From contig MEOR01000038.1 in the NCBI GenBank assembly GCA_001769295.1, positions 3,048 to 36,755 on the forward strand: 33,708 nucleotides of DNA, given 5' to 3'. The position numbers and the translations under genes were made by a program. The DNA comes from Bacteroidetes bacterium GWF2_49_14. GTDB lineage: Bacteria > Bacteroidota > Bacteroidia > Bacteroidales > UBA12481. Under the pieces are notes generated by a model. The model saw only the letters and a list, made by a program, of their open reading frames with translations, had not been told where the DNA came from and ran no database searches. Shown piece by piece: positions 8,069-16,321 of the stretch; position 1 is the stretch's first letter, and each line of letters starts with the position of its first letter.

Positions 8069-9429
8069 TACTCCGTATAGTAATGGTAAAATCTCGTTAT
8101 CGTCTCAATCCCTTTGTAAAGATTCCACAGGGGGAAGTTCTCGTTGGGCGAATGGATGGCGTCGGATTCGAGCCCGAAGCCCATCAGGATTGATTTGACA
8201 CCCAGCACATTCTCGAAGGTGGAGATAATCGGAATACTACCTCCACTCCGGAATGGAACCGGACGCTTGCCGAAGGTTTCCGCATAGGCTTTCTCCGCGG
8301 CCTTGTATGCCGGCATGGTTATCGGTGAAACATAGGCTGCTCCGCCATGGAGGTTTTCTACCTTTACCTTTACCTGCGGTGGTGCTATGGATTCGAAGTA
8401 TTCCTGGATCAATCGGGCAATTTTATGATGGTCCTGATGCGGCACAATCCGTGAACTGATCTTTGCAAAAGCCTTTGAAGGCAGCACGGTTTTGGTTCCC
8501 TCTCCGGTGTAGCCGCCCCAGATCCCACAGACTTCGAAAGTTGGCCGGATGCCGGTACGCTCGGTTACGCGGTAGCCCTTCTCACCCCAGACTTCATCGA
8601 CACCCACCGCAGCCCTGTATTTCTCTTCATTAAAAGGGGCCTGTGAGAGCAGTGCGCGTTCCTCATCGGTGGCCTCCAGTACGTCATCATAAAAACCCGG
8701 AATGGTGATCCGGTTGTTTTCGTCGTGAACGGTGGCAAGCATTTTCGACAGGATAACGATCGGGTTGGCAACGGCGCCTCCAAACAAGCCTGAATGCAGG
8801 TCCTTATCGGGACCGGTCACCTCGATTTGCAGGTAGGTGAGCCCGCGGAGTCCGGTGGTTATTGAGGGGGTATCCTGTCCGATCATGGAGGTATCGGAGA
8901 CGAGAATAATATCGGATTTCAGCATTTCCTTATGCTCCTCGCAGAATTTACCCAGGTTGGGCGACCCGATCTCCTCTTCTCCCTCGATCATGAACTTGAC
9001 GTTGCATCTGAGCTGCCCGGTTTTAGCCAGATATTCGAAGGCCTTGATATGCATGAACGACTGGCCTTTGTCATCATCCGCGCCGCGGGCGAATATCTTA
9101 TCCTCCCGGATAACCGGATCAAAGGGATCCGACTTCCAGAGGTCGAGCGGATCCACCGGCATCACGTCCATGTGAGCATAAACCATTACGGTAGGCCAAT
9201 CGGGGTTAACCATCTTTTGGGCATAGATGACCGGATTCCCTTCGGTTTCATAAATTTCCGCCGAATCCACACCGGCCTGCAGGAGCAATTTTTTCAGACT
9301 GGCTGCCGCCCGGTACATATCGGGCTTATGGGAAGCGATGGAACTGATCGAAGGAATTCGTATCAGACCGAAGAGCTCTTCGAGAAACCGCTCCTTATGC
9401 TGATCGATGTATTCGTTAATTGTTATCAT
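8068..9429 (-). CDS. M20 family metallodipeptidase
   Basis: A 453-residue cytosolic di-zinc peptidase of the M20 family (CNDP/DUG1-like dipeptidases) that would hydrolyse dipeptides. Metal ligands are visible in order: His86 in VYAHMDVMPVDP, an Asp in RGADDDKG (about 116-122), the catalytic and ligand Glu pair in EGEEEIG (about 149-155), Asp in VSDTSM, and a C-terminal His in SDAIHSPNENF. The dimerisation lid domain lies between about 200 and 340. There is no signal peptide. It is the last gene of the run and is followed by the terminator at 7961-7989. It is separated by nine bases from the preceding exported-protein gene. Exact substrate is unknown. Confidence 0.92.
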   Translation of the reverse strand: MITINEYIDQHKERFLEELFGLIRIPSISSIASHKPDMYRAAASLKKLLLQAGVDSAEIYETEGNPVIYAQKMVNPDWPTVMVYAHMDVMPVDPLDLWKSDPFDPVIREDKIFARGADDDKGQSFMHIKAFEYLAKTGQLRCNVKFMIEGEEEIGSPNLGKFCEEHKEMLKSDIILVSDTSMIGQDTPSITTGLRGLTYLQIEVTGPDKDLHSGLFGGAVANPIVILSKMLATVHDENNRITIPGFYDDVLEATDEERALLSQAPFNEEKYRAAVGVDEVWGEKGYRVTERTGIRPTFEVCGIWGGYTGEGTKTVLPSKAFAKISSRIVPHQDHHKIARLIQEYFESIAPPQVKVKVENLHGGAAYVSPITMPAYKAAEKAYAETFGKRPVPFRSGGSIPIISTFENVLGVKSILMGFGLESDAIHSPNENFPLWNLYKGIETITRFYHYYTE

Positions 9430-9438
9430 GGTTTCTTG

Positions 9439-10041
9439 TTAATCATAGTTTCTCACAAAGGATGTGGAAAAGAACAGGTGAACCTGTGCACCCGCAACTG
9501 AGTATTCCTGGTTCAGGCTGCCGTAGGCGGAGAGCCCGACACCAATGTCATACATAATCTTATACGTGACCCCGGCTTCCAGATAGATTCCGGGAGTAAT
9601 AAACCCGTAGGCGAACTCCTTTTGTTTCTCTTCGTTCCAGGCGATATAGCTGCCCCGCGCAAGACTCGGTCCGGCGAAAACAGCCAGATTAAACCGGTTA
9701 CCCTCCCACCGTTTGCCAGCCACCAGGTAAAAATCATTCAGTTTCTGCCACGATCTCCACCAGGGGGGCAGGTCGGATGAAGCATGATAGCCGATCCCGA
9801 GTCCGAGCCCTTTGATAAAATGATGATAGGCCAGGTTCATGTTTTGTTGAACAAGACTGGTTCTGAACCCATAGCCGGCTCCGTATCCGAACGTGACATA
9901 GGGGGCATTCTGCCTGTAAATGTGGCCTTTGTAAACAATCCTGTTCTTGCGGAGGACCATGGCTGTATCGGCCTCCTGGCCAAGGGATGGAAGAGCAAAA
10001 AGGAAAGACAACGGCAGCACAATCAACATTTTCCTGATCAT
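9439..10041 (-). CDS. Exported protein, probable outer-membrane beta-barrel
   Basis: The ORF track opens at 10098, but the ATG at 10041 starts a proper signal peptide (MIRKMLIVLPLSFLFALPSLGQ), leaving a mature protein of about 178 residues. The mature part has alternating aromatic/glycine-rich strands (YVTFGYGAGYGFRT, LGLGIGYHASS, YGFITPGIYLEAGVTYKIMYDIGVGLSAYG), typical of a small outer-membrane barrel, and ends LFFSTSFVRNYD. I do not recognise the family. It sits 40 bases after the DUF3109 gene and nine bases before the M20 dipeptidase gene. Function unknown. Confidence 0.72.
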   Translation of the reverse strand: MIRKMLIVLPLSFLFALPSLGQEADTAMVLRKNRIVYKGHIYRQNAPYVTFGYGAGYGFRTSLVQQNMNLAYHHFIKGLGLGIGYHASSDLPPWWRSWQKLNDFYLVAGKRWEGNRFNLAVFAGPSLARGSYIAWNEEKQKEFAYGFITPGIYLEAGVTYKIMYDIGVGLSAYGSLNQEYSVAGAQVHLFFSTSFVRNYD

Positions 10042-10081
10042 AACTGCATATTTTATATAAAGGGCTAATATAGGCACAATA

Positions 10082-10669
10082 TTATTCTTCGGGTACAAGC
10101 TTCTTCAAATCCAGGTTACTGGCCGCATAATCGAGCTGATCATACCATTCCGTCCCGTATTTCCGGATCAGGGCTTCCCTTACAAACTGATAAACCGGAA
10201 GTCCCTGCCTTTCACCTTCCGGCAGCGCCGGCTTGCAGATATCCCATTCATCGAAATTTATCGCGTCAAAATCATCATAGGATTTTATCCTGATAGGGTA
10301 CAGATGGCAGGAGACCGGCTTGTTAAACGGGATGTCGCCCGCATGGAAAGCCTTTTCAATTGCACAGAAGCTGATGCCATCCTCGAAAACGGTATAGGCG
10401 CACTCGCCTCCGCGGATCAGGGTTGTCACCAGCTCACCATCGATATCCCGCATGTACATCCCTTCCTCTACCAGGGCCATAATTCCGTCGGTGCTCAGGT
10501 AGGGCCTCAATTCGTCCATATAGTCGTCCAGATAGCCAGTCTCCTCAATGGTCAGGGGTGCGCCGGCATCCCCGTGAACGCAGCAGGAGCCTTTGCAGGC
10601 CTGCAGGTTACAGCAGAATTTGCGGCTGAGAACCTCAAGACTGACGAGTGTCCGGTCGATCTCCAGCAT
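10082..10669 (-). CDS. DUF3109 family Cys-rich protein
   Basis: A 195-residue protein matching the DUF3109 family, which is widespread in Bacteroidota and related to the YkgJ-type metal-binding proteins. The N-terminal cluster FCCNLQACKGSCC (about residues 18-30) supplies several cysteines, and further Cys occur in GGECAY, SFCAI, SCHLYPIRI and WDICKP. A bound iron-sulfur or zinc site is inferred from this Cys pattern. No signal peptide is present. Its start overlaps the gpmI stop by one base (TGATG), so it is probably translated in concert with gpmI. Biochemical role is not established. Confidence 0.85.
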   Translation of the reverse strand: MLEIDRTLVSLEVLSRKFCCNLQACKGSCCVHGDAGAPLTIEETGYLDDYMDELRPYLSTDGIMALVEEGMYMRDIDGELVTTLIRGGECAYTVFEDGISFCAIEKAFHAGDIPFNKPVSCHLYPIRIKSYDDFDAINFDEWDICKPALPEGERQGLPVYQFVREALIRKYGTEWYDQLDYAASNLDLKKLVPEE

Positions 10670-12186
10670 CAGACCAGCGATCGTCCGGCCATAACCGGAG
10701 GCTGTTTCATTCCCATGATCTTCAGGATAGTCGGTGCCACATCGGCCAGGATGCCGTTATGGATCTCCTTGTATTCATCACTGACCAGAATACAGGGAAC
10801 AGGATTAAGTGAATGTGCGGTGTTTGGCGACCCATCGGGATTTATCGCATTGTCGGCATTCCCGTGATCGGCAATGACGATAACCGTATAGCCATTGGCT
10901 TTGGCCGTTTCCACAACCGCCTGCACGCAGGAATCCACAGCCTCAACCGCCTGGATGATGGCATCCCATACGCCGGTATGGCCCACCATGTCTCCGTTGG
11001 CAAAATTAAGACAGATGAAATCGGGCTGGCCCGTCTTCAGCTCCTTTACGATAGCATCACGCACGAGAAAAGCGCTCATTTCCGGCTGCAGGTCATAGGT
11101 GGCTACTTTGGGCGACGGAATCATGATTCGTTTTTCTCCGGGAAAAGCTTCCTCGCGCCCGCCAGAGAAAAAGAAGGTAACATGGGCGTATTTTTCAGTC
11201 TCGGCAATACGGATCTGTTTCTTGCCCGCTACCGACATCAGTTCGCCAATTGTCTGGCTCAGGTTATCCTTATCGTATATAATTCCGACCCCCTCAAAGG
11301 TGTCATCATACCGTGTCATGGTATAGTATTTCAGCGTCAGCGTCTTCATTCCGAATTCCGGCATGTCGCGTTGCGTGAGAACCACGGTCAGCTCCCGGAG
11401 CCGGTCGGTGCGGAAATTGAAACAGATCACCACATCCCCTTCCGTAATCGTTGCAACAGGCTTACCGTCAGCATCCACCAGGATGGCGGGCTTGATGAAC
11501 TCATCGGTAATCCCCTCGTCATAGCTCTCCTGTATGGCATCCAGAATGCTGGTAACCGGTTTTCCCGTGCCATGAACATAAAGGTCATAGCCCAACTTGA
11601 TCCGCTCCCACCGCTTATCGCGGTCCATGGAATAATAGCGCCCGATCAGCGTGGCAATGGTTCCATTCGAATGTTCCAGATGCTGCTCCAGCTGCCCGAG
11701 AAATCCCTTGCCGCTGAATGGATCCGTATCCCGGCCATCGGTGATGGCATGGATGAAGACCTGATCCAGTCCAAACTTTTTGGTCATGTCACAAAGGGCA
11801 TACAGGTGACGGTCGAGGGAGTGAACGCCGCCATCGGAAACCAGCCCGATAAAGTGCACTTTTTTACCGCTCTGCTTTGCATAGGTAAAGGCCTCCTTGA
11901 GGACTTTATTTTTCTTGATGCTTCCGTCAGAAACAGCACGGTTGATCCTGACCAGGTCCTGATAAATCACCCTACCTGCTCCGATATTGAGGTGCCCTAC
12001 CTCAGAATTCCCCATCTGACCTTCGGGCAAACCCACATCCTCGCCAGATGTTTTCAGCTTTGAATGCGGATATTTCTTTTTGAGGGAATCCATATAGGGT
12101 GTATTTGCCTGGCGGATGGCATCGGCTTCCGGACGCACGCCACATCCCCAGCCATCCAGAATCATCAGAAGAACTTTTTTGCTCAT
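10669..12186 (-). CDS. gpmI: 2,3-bisphosphoglycerate-independent phosphoglycerate mutase
   Basis: This enzyme interconverts 3- and 2-phosphoglycerate in glycolysis and gluconeogenesis. At 505 residues it is full length. Asp11 (ILDGWG) and the phosphorylated Ser61 ([15 protein letters not shown]) lie at the N-terminus, the substrate-binding ITDGRDTDP is central, and metal ligands occur in ADHGNADNA and TAHSLNPVP near the C-terminus. Spacing is tight: 10 bases from the upstream exported-protein gene and a one-base overlap with DUF3109. Start is supported by [14 protein letters not shown]. Identification is firm. Confidence 0.97.
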   Translation of the reverse strand: MSKKVLLMILDGWGCGVRPEADAIRQANTPYMDSLKKKYPHSKLKTSGEDVGLPEGQMGNSEVGHLNIGAGRVIYQDLVRINRAVSDGSIKKNKVLKEAFTYAKQSGKKVHFIGLVSDGGVHSLDRHLYALCDMTKKFGLDQVFIHAITDGRDTDPFSGKGFLGQLEQHLEHSNGTIATLIGRYYSMDRDKRWERIKLGYDLYVHGTGKPVTSILDAIQESYDEGITDEFIKPAILVDADGKPVATITEGDVVICFNFRTDRLRELTVVLTQRDMPEFGMKTLTLKYYTMTRYDDTFEGVGIIYDKDNLSQTIGELMSVAGKKQIRIAETEKYAHVTFFFSGGREEAFPGEKRIMIPSPKVATYDLQPEMSAFLVRDAIVKELKTGQPDFICLNFANGDMVGHTGVWDAIIQAVEAVDSCVQAVVETAKANGYTVIVIADHGNADNAINPDGSPNTAHSLNPVPCILVSDEYKEIHNGILADVAPTILKIMGMKQPPVMAGRSLV

Positions 12187-12196
12187 TGTATATTTT

Positions 12197-12649
12197 TTAC
12201 GGATAAATGACCTTTTCCAGCACCTTGAAGGATGGGATCACGGCATACCCGCGTTTCCCCATGTAGGTATATCCAATCAAACCTTCACCCTGATAGGCGA
12301 CCGGCTTGTCTTTTCTTTCACCGGTGACAATACGCATCTGGCCATCCTGATCAGGTTTCCAGGTAACCCCGGCCGTGACGTACACGATATCTTTCTTTTT
12401 GAAATTCCGGGTCGACATGTCCCTCAGGTTGGTAACCGCCCTCGCAGCAAGGCGCAGGTCTCCCACCCAAATCTCATCGATTTGTAGCCGGTCGGACCCT
12501 GCCTTTACTTTCATAACTAACTTATAATCTGTGCCATAGCCACTCTCTTGCAAGCCGCCAACCCATTCCTGCGAAGTCGACTCCGTAACCTTGAACTTCC
12601 CGCCCCCAGCCATCGCCAGCGCCACCAATACAAAAGTTAATATTTTCAT
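12197..12649 (-). CDS. Small exported protein of unknown function
   Basis: A 150-residue product starting with a short hydrophobic segment ([17 protein letters not shown]) that looks like a signal peptide, followed by a beta-rich mature region ([29 protein letters not shown], then [14 protein letters not shown]). I recognise no domain. The gene lies 10 bases before gpmI and 46 bases after the neighbouring exported TPR-like protein, with a period-8 array in that spacer. Context suggests cotranscription with gpmI, but gives no function. Confidence 0.7.
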   Translation of the reverse strand: MKILTFVLVALAMAGGGKFKVTESTSQEWVGGLQESGYGTDYKLVMKVKAGSDRLQIDEIWVGDLRLAARAVTNLRDMSTRNFKKKDIVYVTAGVTWKPDQDGQMRIVTGERKDKPVAYQGEGLIGYTYMGKRGYAVIPSFKVLEKVIYP

Positions 12650-12675
12650 CTCTGCATTATTATTTCCTCAATCGT

Positions 12676-12699
12676 CACATCATCACATCATCACATCAT
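12676..12699. repeat. Period-8 array (CACATCAT)3
   Basis: Three perfect tandem copies of CACATCAT. The TGA stop of the 229-residue exported protein lies inside the last copy, so the array straddles a gene end. Confidence 0.8.
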
Positions 12700-13385
12700 T
12701 TGAGTTTCTGCCGTATCCCCAGCCTCACAAACTCATTCTCATACAGCTGTTTATCATAAAAAAACCGTTCCTTGAACTTATCGTACCATTCCTGTGCTTC
12801 CGGGATTCGGTTAAGCTGCACCAGGAGGTAAATAATATTAAAATAGGCCAGTCCGTATTCGAAATAGAGGTCCGCCTCTGCCATCTCCTTGAACGCCAGG
12901 AGGGCTCCCTCGCGATCGCCCTTTGCAAAGGACTGGAATCCCCTGGAGACCATTTTGTTAAGTGGTGGATCCAGAATGATTCCCTGGAGGTAAAACTCAC
13001 GCTTCGGGAGATCTTCCAAAAGATCGAAATACTTGGTGTTCTTCGGCAGCGGGCCAAAAACGAGCGTAAACTCAAATATCTCATTCAGGGCAGTAAACGC
13101 ATGCTTTTCCGGCGTAAAGGGCGCCTTGACCGAACGTTTCAGCTTTATCCGGTCAGGATCGCTCACCGGGCGGATAAAAAGGTTTTTCGTCCGCAGGGTA
13201 AACGGAGGCATCTGCTTATCATTGATCATCCTCACCACAATAGTGGTGGTAGTGTCCGTCATCTCCACCTTAAAGATCGACATAGACGGGATCGGTTTGA
13301 TCGCGATATTCGGATTATACACAATCTGGCCTTGCAAACTCCAAATCCCAAAAAACAAAACCAAAAAAACAACTAGCTTCTTCAT
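12696..13385 (-). CDS. Exported TPR-like protein of unknown function
   Basis: A 229-residue protein with a clear signal peptide (MKKLVVFLVLFFGIWSLQGQ). The first half is beta-rich (IFKVEMTDTTTTIVVRMIND) and looks like a small immunoglobulin- or DUF-type fold. The second half, about residues 145-220, is helical with TPR-like spacing (GFQSFAKGDREGALLAFKEM, FNIIYLLVQLNRIPEAQEWYDKF). I do not recognise the family. The stop codon falls within the period-8 array at 12676-12699. It is part of the minus-strand run between the M28 peptidase and gpmI genes. Confidence 0.7.
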   Translation of the reverse strand: MKKLVVFLVLFFGIWSLQGQIVYNPNIAIKPIPSMSIFKVEMTDTTTTIVVRMINDKQMPPFTLRTKNLFIRPVSDPDRIKLKRSVKAPFTPEKHAFTALNEIFEFTLVFGPLPKNTKYFDLLEDLPKREFYLQGIILDPPLNKMVSRGFQSFAKGDREGALLAFKEMAEADLYFEYGLAYFNIIYLLVQLNRIPEAQEWYDKFKERFFYDKQLYENEFVRLGIRQKLK

Positions 13386-13456
13386 CTTAAATCACATTAT
13401 CTCAATCATCAAATCATCGAATCAACAAATCAACACATCATCACATCATCAAATCA
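13386..13456. repeat. Degenerate period-8 array (ATCAAATC/CATCACAT)
   Basis: The spacer between the M28 gene and the TPR-like gene is almost wholly made of ATCA-type units (ATCATCAAATCATCGAATC, then CACATCATCACATC). The M28 TGA stop is embedded at its right end. I see no promoter or terminator in it. Confidence 0.65.
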
Positions 13457-14836
13457 CAGCCCATATTTATCCACGAGATAAACAAGGCACGCAATCCCCG
13501 CCGCTCCCATCTGCATCTCCCTCCGGTCAACCATTTCAAAGGTGTCGGAGGCCGCGTGGTGATATCTGAAATAACGGCTGTCGTCCGGAATTATTCCCAT
13601 AAAGAGAATATCGGGGTAAAAGGTTTTGAGCGGACCGATATCGGCACCACCACCGCCACGGTTGAGGCGGATTCTGTAAGGATCGAAGAGCGGCTGCCAT
13701 TCGGCGGCTCTCTCCATCTGGGCTTCATTGCCGATGATCCCTAAAAACTGTGGGAAAAATACGCCCCGGTCAGATTCCAGGGCGGCAATATGCTTTTCAC
13801 CTTTTTCCGAGGCTTCCCGGGCATAAGCCAGTCCGCCCCGCTGGGCTACCTCCTCATCCATAAACATCACGGCCCTTATCGAGTGGCGCGGCCTGATACC
13901 GCAGGTCCTGAACAGGCGAAGCATCTCAATGGACTGAATGCAGCCGCCACCGTCATCGTGGGCGCCTTCGGCAATATCCCATGCATCGAGGTGGCCACCA
14001 ACGGTAATATATTCATTCGGATATTCGGATCCCCGAATCTCGCCGATCACGTTAAAGGAAGGCACTTCCGGTCCCTCTTCGCAGGTGGTCCGGAAATAGA
14101 AATTGAGTGATGGGTCACCCTTCAGCCATTGGCTAAGTGTTTCCGCTGCCCGCGTGGAGATGGCTATCGCCGGCACCGACCTGACACCCTCCGCAGCCCG
14201 GGTTACTCCGGTATGCGGAAAATCATCAATCTCGATAGTCATCGAGCGGACTACTACCGCAGCGGCACCCAGGCGGGCAGCCTCAGCGGGCCCGTTGGTG
14301 CGCTGCCATACGGCCTCCCCGTAAGCGGAGAAAGTTCCCAGGTGTGTAGCGTTCATTGGCTGATTGAAGAACACAATCCTGCCTTGCACCTCCGGGCGGG
14401 TTATATTCTTCCAGTCCGCAGCGGATTTTACCTCCACCACGCTCCCGGACAATCCGTCAGGCCCGGTGCCGACCGACCAGCCCAGTGCACACGAGGGAAC
14501 TTCCATTGTGCCAAATCTTGATGAAATGATCCGTGCCTTTTCCGGCTCGCCACGATCCCAGCTTTTTACCATCACCGACTGGAGCCAGACCGAGTCGAGC
14601 CCTATCTTTTCCATCACCTGGCGGGTGAATTCAACCGCTGCAGCAGCCTGGGGCCTGCCACCAATGCGCCCTTTGGTGTTTTTGCACAGCCATTCAAGAT
14701 TATGATACGCCTCATAGCTGGTAAGGGCTTCATTAAACACCGAACGAAATACATCGGGGTCCTTCGCTTCCTGGGCCGGGAGCATGAACAGGCTGCCCGA
14801 GAGCAGGATTATAGTTCCGAATAGTTTGATCTGCAT
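13454..14836 (-). CDS. Exported M28 family zinc aminopeptidase/carboxypeptidase (CPQ-like)
   Basis: A 460-residue secreted peptidase with signal peptide MQIKLFGTIILLSGSLFMLPAQ. A PA (protease-associated) insert covers about residues 130-240. The di-zinc site is visible: His282 in VGGHLDAWD, the bridging Asp294 in AHDDGGG, the Glu pair 328-329 in MDEEVAQRGG, Asp356 in ESDRG, and a C-terminal His in YHHAASDTFE. The domain order and length match plasma glutamate carboxypeptidase (CPQ)-like M28 members, which hydrolyse dipeptides and short peptides. It is the first gene of the minus-strand run and is divergent from the buk-like gene, with 96 bases between them. Periplasmic or outer-membrane-associated location is inferred from the signal peptide. 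Confidence 0.93.
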   Translation of the reverse strand: MQIKLFGTIILLSGSLFMLPAQEAKDPDVFRSVFNEALTSYEAYHNLEWLCKNTKGRIGGRPQAAAAVEFTRQVMEKIGLDSVWLQSVMVKSWDRGEPEKARIISSRFGTMEVPSCALGWSVGTGPDGLSGSVVEVKSAADWKNITRPEVQGRIVFFNQPMNATHLGTFSAYGEAVWQRTNGPAEAARLGAAAVVVRSMTIEIDDFPHTGVTRAAEGVRSVPAIAISTRAAETLSQWLKGDPSLNFYFRTTCEEGPEVPSFNVIGEIRGSEYPNEYITVGGHLDAWDIAEGAHDDGGGCIQSIEMLRLFRTCGIRPRHSIRAVMFMDEEVAQRGGLAYAREASEKGEKHIAALESDRGVFFPQFLGIIGNEAQMERAAEWQPLFDPYRIRLNRGGGGADIGPLKTFYPDILFMGIIPDDSRYFRYHHAASDTFEMVDRREMQMGAAGIACLVYLVDKYGL

Positions 14837-14932
14837 CGCTTTTTATTAATTCACAAATGTCTTAATAAAACCCACGCCACGGCCTTTTGGTTCTAAATTT
14901 TTATATTTTCACGTATAAAATCTGATGGTCTT

Positions 14933-16030
14933 ATGGACTCTTACAACGCTTTCCCCGGCAATCTCATTCTCGCAATCCATCCCCGTGTACCCTTCACAAA
15001 CATTGGATTATTTCGAAACCAGCAACTCATTTTCCTAAAGAAAATCATGCATACCGAAGAGGCAAGGAAGCAATCCCCGGATTATGCCGGAGAGTGCGGA
15101 ATGCGGTCAGAACAGATCTATAAGGAGATGGTGGAAAACAACCTTCCGGTTGCCGACATCAAGGTAGTGATCAGCCGCGGAGGGCTGGTCCACCCCGTGC
15201 AAGCCGGCGTTTACAGGGTAAACGAGAAAATGATCGAGGATCTTCGGGCAGGTGTTTCGGGTGAGGATGTGGTTAACCTCGGCGGCCTGGTTGCTGCGGA
15301 ACTTGCTAAAATGATCCGCGGAGCCTCCGCATTTGTGGCTGACCCGGTGGTGGTGGACGAATTCGATGAAATCGCCCGCGTTTCGGGCCATGCCGAATTC
15401 AAACGGAGATCAGTGTTTCACGCACTTGAGCAAAAAGCGGTTGCCAGAAAATATGCAAAGACAGTACAGAAAAAATATGAAGACCTTAACCTGATCGTCG
15501 GACAGATGGGCAATGGAATTACCATAGGCGCCCATCACAGGGGACGGGTGATCGATGCCAATCAGGGTCTCGACGGCGACGGTCCGTTTTCACCCTCCAG
15601 GGCCGGGCAGGTTCCGATCGGTGACCTGATCAACCTCTGCTACAGCGGGAAATACACCCGGGAGGTGCTCTATGACATGATCACGATCCACGGCGGACTC
15701 TATTCCTACCTTGGGGTGCATGACGGATATTCAGCAGAACACATGGCACTGAACGGGGACGAAAAAGCTGTTTTTTACCTGAAAGCGATGGCCTACCAGG
15801 TGGCCAAAACCATTGGGAGCATGTTTACCGTCCTCAGCGGTGATGTCGATGCGATCCTGCTTACTGGCGGACTTGTTCACAGCACCGTTTTCATGGAAGA
15901 ACTTCAGTCGCGCATCCGTCGCATTGCCCCCGTTCACACCTACGCCAGCGAAGACGACGTCGAAACCCTTGCACTCAATGGATATTATATTCTGCAAGGA
16001 GAGATTGCAGTGCAGGAGTACGAAGGGTGA
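14933..16030 (+). CDS. Divergent butyrate kinase homologue
   Basis: The 365-residue product aligns by eye along its length with butyrate kinase (Buk), an ASKHA-fold acyl kinase that converts butyryl phosphate and ADP to butyrate and ATP. Retained segments include SRGGLVHPVQAGVYRVN (81-97), VADPVVVDEFDEIARVSG, RRSVFHALEQKAVAR, YEDLNLIV, and DGDGPFSPSRAGQVPIGDL. However, the N-terminal phosphate-binding motif NPGSTSTK of the family is HPRVPFTN here (16-23). The His of the family motif VxHxGGG, equivalent to the active-site His of acetate kinase, is Gln191 (GQMGNG). Both are key active-site positions, so normal activity is doubtful. No phosphate butyryltransferase gene is present. It is convergent with the IcmF operon. 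It could be a regulatory pseudo-kinase or act on another substrate. Confidence 0.85.
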   Translation: MDSYNAFPGNLILAIHPRVPFTNIGLFRNQQLIFLKKIMHTEEARKQSPDYAGECGMRSEQIYKEMVENNLPVADIKVVISRGGLVHPVQAGVYRVNEKMIEDLRAGVSGEDVVNLGGLVAAELAKMIRGASAFVADPVVVDEFDEIARVSGHAEFKRRSVFHALEQKAVARKYAKTVQKKYEDLNLIVGQMGNGITIGAHHRGRVIDANQGLDGDGPFSPSRAGQVPIGDLINLCYSGKYTREVLYDMITIHGGLYSYLGVHDGYSAEHMALNGDEKAVFYLKAMAYQVAKTIGSMFTVLSGDVDAILLTGGLVHSTVFMEELQSRIRRIAPVHTYASEDDVETLALNGYYILQGEIAVQEYEG

Positions 16031-16099
16031 TTCGATGATTTGTTGATGTGAAGATGTGATGATTTGTTGATGTGGTGATGTGGTAATGTGGTAAAATGG
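16031..16099. repeat. Degenerate period-8 array after the buk-like gene
   Basis: Directly after the TGA come GATTTGTTGATGTG-type units and GATGTGGT repeats with a period of eight bases. They are the reverse-complement style of the arrays at 12676 and 16262. Confidence 0.7.
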
Positions 16100-16109
16100 G
16101 CAGGTGCTC

Positions 16110-16256
16110 TTGTCATCCCCGCGAAAGCGGGGACCGGATGATATACTACCATCTTTGGCCCACAATCAACAGGCGGTGACTGCTGCACTGATTCTGCACA
16201 ACGCGACTTTGCCAAACAGCTTTTTGACAGGAGATTCCGGCTTCCGCCGGAATGAC
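16110..16256. repeat. Second REP pair, diverged REPIN
   Basis: The left arm (16110-16136) is identical over 27 bases to the left arm at 39-65. The inverted partner near 16232-16256 (ATTCCGGCTTCCGCCGGAAT) is a related but different hairpin with the same ATGACA flank. Two REP types therefore face each other across about 95 bases. The element sits between two convergent genes, where it could block read-through. Confidence 0.7.
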
Positions 16257-16261
16257 AGCCT

Positions 16262-16321
16262 CTCGTCACCACATCACCACATCACCACATCATCACATCG
16301 TCAAATCATCACATCAACCTA
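16262..16321. repeat. Period-8 array before the icmF stop
   Basis: CACATCAC and CATCACAT units run without a gap into the TAG stop of icmF. Together with 16031-16099 it flanks the REP pair on both sides, so the whole 288-base convergent spacer is repeat-derived and has no ORF I can support. Confidence 0.7.

Noticed and set aside
10813-12063. 416-residue plus-strand ORF
   Set aside because: It is antisense to gpmI, whose motifs are complete; the translated sequence has no recognisable domain or plausible start context.
12676-13456. Possible CRISPR array
   Set aside because: The repeats are 7-8 bases long and directly tandem, with no unique spacers of constant length and no cas genes.
14885-14910. 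Possible promoter of the buk-like gene (TTTG and TATATTTT)
   Set aside because: The spacing is only 12 bases, too short for the Bacteroidota promoter; the real start signal is not clear.
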